From Alphaproteobacteria bacterium (GTDB lineage: Bacteria > Pseudomonadota > Alphaproteobacteria > UBA8366 > GCA-2717185): a stretch of 64,000 nt of DNA. The stretch is taken from assembly GCA_012103325.1 (NCBI GenBank), contig WLWY01000005.1, positions 463,238 through 527,237 on the forward strand. Reading direction: 5' to 3'. Position 1 is the stretch's first letter; each line of letters opens with the position of its first letter. The notes below the pieces were generated by a model, which was not told where the DNA came from, did not search any database, and saw nothing but the letters and a program-made list of their open reading frames with translations. Shown piece after piece: positions 61,580 through 64,000 of the stretch. A program made the position numbers and the translations under genes.

Positions 61580-61814
61580 AGATCGCGCATGCGGTCCGTC
61601 GGGTAGGAGGGGCGGCGCAAGCGATGCGAGGCATCGTCAAGCCGTTCCGACGCCCTCCGACGGGCCGCATGCACGACCGGAACGGCAGCTTGGCGCGGCT
61701 TTCGGACAGTGTCGCGCCCGGCTTCCGATGCCCCGCATCGCCGCGCCGCACGCTCCTTGCCGAAAACCGCGCTAAGCTGTCTCTATGGGTTACTATCATC
61801 GCTCCTTGGTATTA
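61548..61814. repeat. twin-arm palindromic element, copy 2 (267 bp)
   Basis: Ends form a 28-bp inverted repeat (61548-61575 with 61787-61814; two mismatches and one G·T) that extends inward by about seven more pairs. Arm 1 pairs 61587-61602 with 61657-61672 (one G·T) and contains a CGATGC/GCATCG hairpin (61622-61636). Arm 2 pairs 61688-61705 with 61760-61777 (one mismatch, one G·T) and contains CGATGC-CCC-GCATCG (61726-61740) and a CTCCTTGCCGA stretch. Layout and loop sequences parallel copy 1 at 36887-37147 although outer stems differ. Left end lies inside rppH. No credible ORF. Confidence 0.8.
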
Positions 61815-62060
61815 GCGACAAGATTGCGCCGAAATAACTAGATGCTGAACGAGTCGGTGACAGAATATTTATTAATAATAGTTAATATAAATTTACCATT
61901 ACTTGACGTAAATTCAATTTTTAGTAATATTTTATGTATTAACTATCTTAGATTTTGTTTCGTAAATATTAGTTGGAACGGAATCTCTGTATATACTTGA
62001 TTCGTAAGCAAAAAGACCGCCAGAATGGTGGCATACTAATTGCGGGGCGCGGAAGAGCCT
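61815..62060. other. AT-rich intergenic region before the metalloprotease-like gene
   Basis: About 245 bp, strikingly AT-rich from about 61850 to 62000. A possible promoter is TTGACG (61903-61908) with TAATAT (61925-61930) at 16-bp spacing. Near its end CCGCCA/TGGTGG can form a small hairpin before the start codon. No ORF is credible. Confidence 0.4.
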
Positions 62061-62909
62061 ATGTTGTCATTGCAGGTCAATGCAGCATTATCGATTGGCG
62101 GCGGCGGTGCGGTTGGCGTACCGAACCGAAGCCTTGCGTCCGATTCCGATAACCCCTCGACGGTGCAGCGTGGCGGAGAGATCAATCGCGACGCCGCCCG
62201 GCCAGGCCCACCGATCGCCAGGCTGGATTTCCAGACGCAAAATCAGTCGCAAAGCGTGCCCGGTGAAGCGGAAGGCGATGGCGCCGCGCAGGCTCAAGCT
62301 GAAGAGGGCGCGCGGACCAATGAGGATGGCGAGAAGGTCGACGAGAACGGTTTGACCGAGGCGGAGCAGCGGGAGATCGAGAAACTGAAAGCGCGGGACC
62401 GCGAAGTCCGGGCGCATGAGCAAGCGCACGCGGCGGCCGGAGGTTCGGTAACCGGATCGCCTCAACTTACGTTCACGCAGGGCCCGGACGGCAAGCAGTA
62501 CGCGGTTAGTGGCGAAGTGTCCGTCGATACCAGCCCGGTGCGGGGCAATCCGGAAGCCACGATCCGCAAGATGGAACTGGTTAGGAAGGCGGCGTTGGCG
62601 CCCGCCAGTCCCTCCAGTCAGGACAGGCGGGTTGCCGCCGAGGCCGATGCCCAAATTCTTGCGGCCCGCCAGGAGATCGCGAAAGAGAAACGCGAAGCAC
62701 AGGCGGAACAGGCCGAGAAACGCAGCGAGGGACAGAACGGCGATCCAAGCATCGGTCAGTCCGATCCGGCTTTCGATCCAGAGAAGCGCTTTAATCAGCC
62801 CGTGGGTGGCGCGAGCTCCCCGTTGAATACGGGGCTGGCCGGTACGGGCGAACTGAACCTAAATACTGAAGTGCTGTCGCCGGGCGATCTGTTCAATCTC
62901 GTCGCTTAA
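62061..62909 (+). CDS. putative zinc metalloprotease, SprA-related family
   Basis: 282 residues from an ATG with GGAAGAG close upstream (a TTG 21 bp earlier is possible). The N-terminal 110 residues are low-complexity. The conserved centre is KARDREVRAHEQAHAAAGG, whose HEQAH fits a HExxH zinc site, followed by GSPQLTFTQGPDGKQYAVSG and VDTSPVRGNPEATIRKMELV. This matches the SprA-related / CJM1_0395 putative metalloprotease family. Substrate unknown. A coiled-coil Ala/Glu-rich region follows (about 195-235). It converges on atpC with 12 bp between stops. Confidence 0.85.
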   Translation: MLSLQVNAALSIGGGGAVGVPNRSLASDSDNPSTVQRGGEINRDAARPGPPIARLDFQTQNQSQSVPGEAEGDGAAQAQAEEGARTNEDGEKVDENGLTEAEQREIEKLKARDREVRAHEQAHAAAGGSVTGSPQLTFTQGPDGKQYAVSGEVSVDTSPVRGNPEATIRKMELVRKAALAPASPSSQDRRVAAEADAQILAARQEIAKEKREAQAEQAEKRSEGQNGDPSIGQSDPAFDPEKRFNQPVGGASSPLNTGLAGTGELNLNTEVLSPGDLFNLVA

Positions 62910-62921
62910 GACGCGCCTTCT

Positions 62922-63347
62922 TTAATGGCCGCCAGCGTAGGGCGGGGCGTCCATCGATTGCAGTTTCGCTTCGGCGATTTCTAAAGCCGCGATTGCCTTG
63001 GCACGATCATTGTCGTTCGCCGCGGCACTGACATCTTCGCGCAAGTCTTTGAGTTCCTGCTCCAGCGCAGCACGGTCGATGTTCTCGACCCGGACAGCGC
63101 CTTCCGCCAGGATGGTGCAGCGTTCCTTGGTGACCTCGGCGAAGCCGCCGGCAAGGAAAAAGCGTTGCGTCACCGCACCGCCTTCGAACACGGCGAGCGT
63201 TCCTGGCCTGATGTTCGAGATGAGGGGCGCATGATTGGCAAGCACGCCGAAATCGCCCTCTTCTCCGGGAACGACGACCATCTCAACCGATTCCGACAAG
63301 ATCAGGCTTTCCGGCGAAACGAGCTCGAGTTCAAACTGATCGGCCAT
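62922..63347 (-). CDS. atpC: F1F0 ATP synthase epsilon subunit
   Basis: 141 residues. The beta-sandwich domain shows FELELVSPESLILSESVEMV, the VVPGEEGDFGVLANHAPLI signature, and FFLAGGFAEVTKERCTILAE; a helical hairpin forms the C-terminus. Epsilon couples rotation and regulates F1. It follows atpD with 31 bp between the genes, the standard operon end. Confidence 0.96.
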   Translation of the reverse strand: MADQFELELVSPESLILSESVEMVVVPGEEGDFGVLANHAPLISNIRPGTLAVFEGGAVTQRFFLAGGFAEVTKERCTILAEGAVRVENIDRAALEQELKDLREDVSAAANDNDRAKAIAALEIAEAKLQSMDAPPYAGGH

Positions 63348-63378
63348 ACTGTATCGCTCCCGTAGACGCGGTTAATCT

Positions 63379-64000
<622 letters not shown>

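Noticed and set aside
61624..61815. 63-codon ORF inside the second repeat element
   Set aside because: It is spelled by the palindromic arms, has no ribosome binding site, and copy 1 has no matching frame.

Overview
The window reads as a chromosomal segment of a GC-rich alphaproteobacterium, most likely of a Rhodospirillales-type lineage. Supporting this are an ethylmalonyl-CoA pathway dehydrogenase/epimerase pair at the left edge, an L21 ribosomal protein with a long histone-H1-like tail, the run rplU-rpmA-obgE-proB-proA-nadD-rsfS-rlmH-gpmI-envC-ctpA-yibQ-rppH, and an atpD-atpC end at the right edge. The assignment is by gene content only; no rRNA or marker tree could be examined.

Positions 1-39,100 are accessory and catabolic. 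From left to right: mcd with its epimerase; a cassette (LLM oxidoreductase, hotdog protein, type-B carboxylesterase) between two paralogous 14-TM DHA2 exporters; an aldo/keto reductase with a methyltransferase; a plsY that looks cyanobacterial; an MFS transporter divergent from an AraC regulator; a decayed aldo/keto reductase tail beside an AT-rich islet; an EthD protein and an orphan Anbu proteasome-like hydrolase; an enolase-superfamily gene that has lost two metal ligands; a CoA-transferase/LLM/crotonase operon; a lactonase and SDR; a DUF35/thiolase pair; an LLM oxidoreductase with two TRAP permease subunits; malic enzyme; another LLM enzyme; a CGNR regulator divergent from a glutathione transferase; and a TauD / hydrolase / hydantoinase (hyuBA) group. 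Four luciferase-like monooxygenases, CoA-thioester enzymes and several importers or exporters suggest a heterotroph that degrades organic acids and unusual amides or esters.

Positions 39,100-46,750 hold one eight-gene minus-strand operon for a divergent periplasmic nitrate-reductase-like system: pentaheme NapC, diheme cytochrome c, NapA-like molybdoprotein, NapG, NapH, a second NapG, a small membrane-anchored periplasmic protein and NapF. No NapB or NapD is seen. A perfect FNR/Anr box sits 41.5 bp upstream of a predicted start site, which points to oxygen-controlled expression. A nitronate monooxygenase gene diverges from it.

Positions 48,179-64,000 are mostly housekeeping: tRNA-Ser(CGA), a glycosyltransferase, and then the ribosome-assembly / proline / NAD / glycolysis / cell-division block, followed by a putative zinc protease and the end of the ATP synthase operon.

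The most unusual non-coding signal is a pair of about 260-bp elements at 36,887-37,147 and 61,548-61,814. Each is closed by a roughly 30-bp terminal inverted repeat and contains two long internal stem-loops. Their loop sequences are similar while their stems differ with pairing kept. One sits between tauD and the hydrolase-hyuBA genes, and the other supplies the last codons of rppH.
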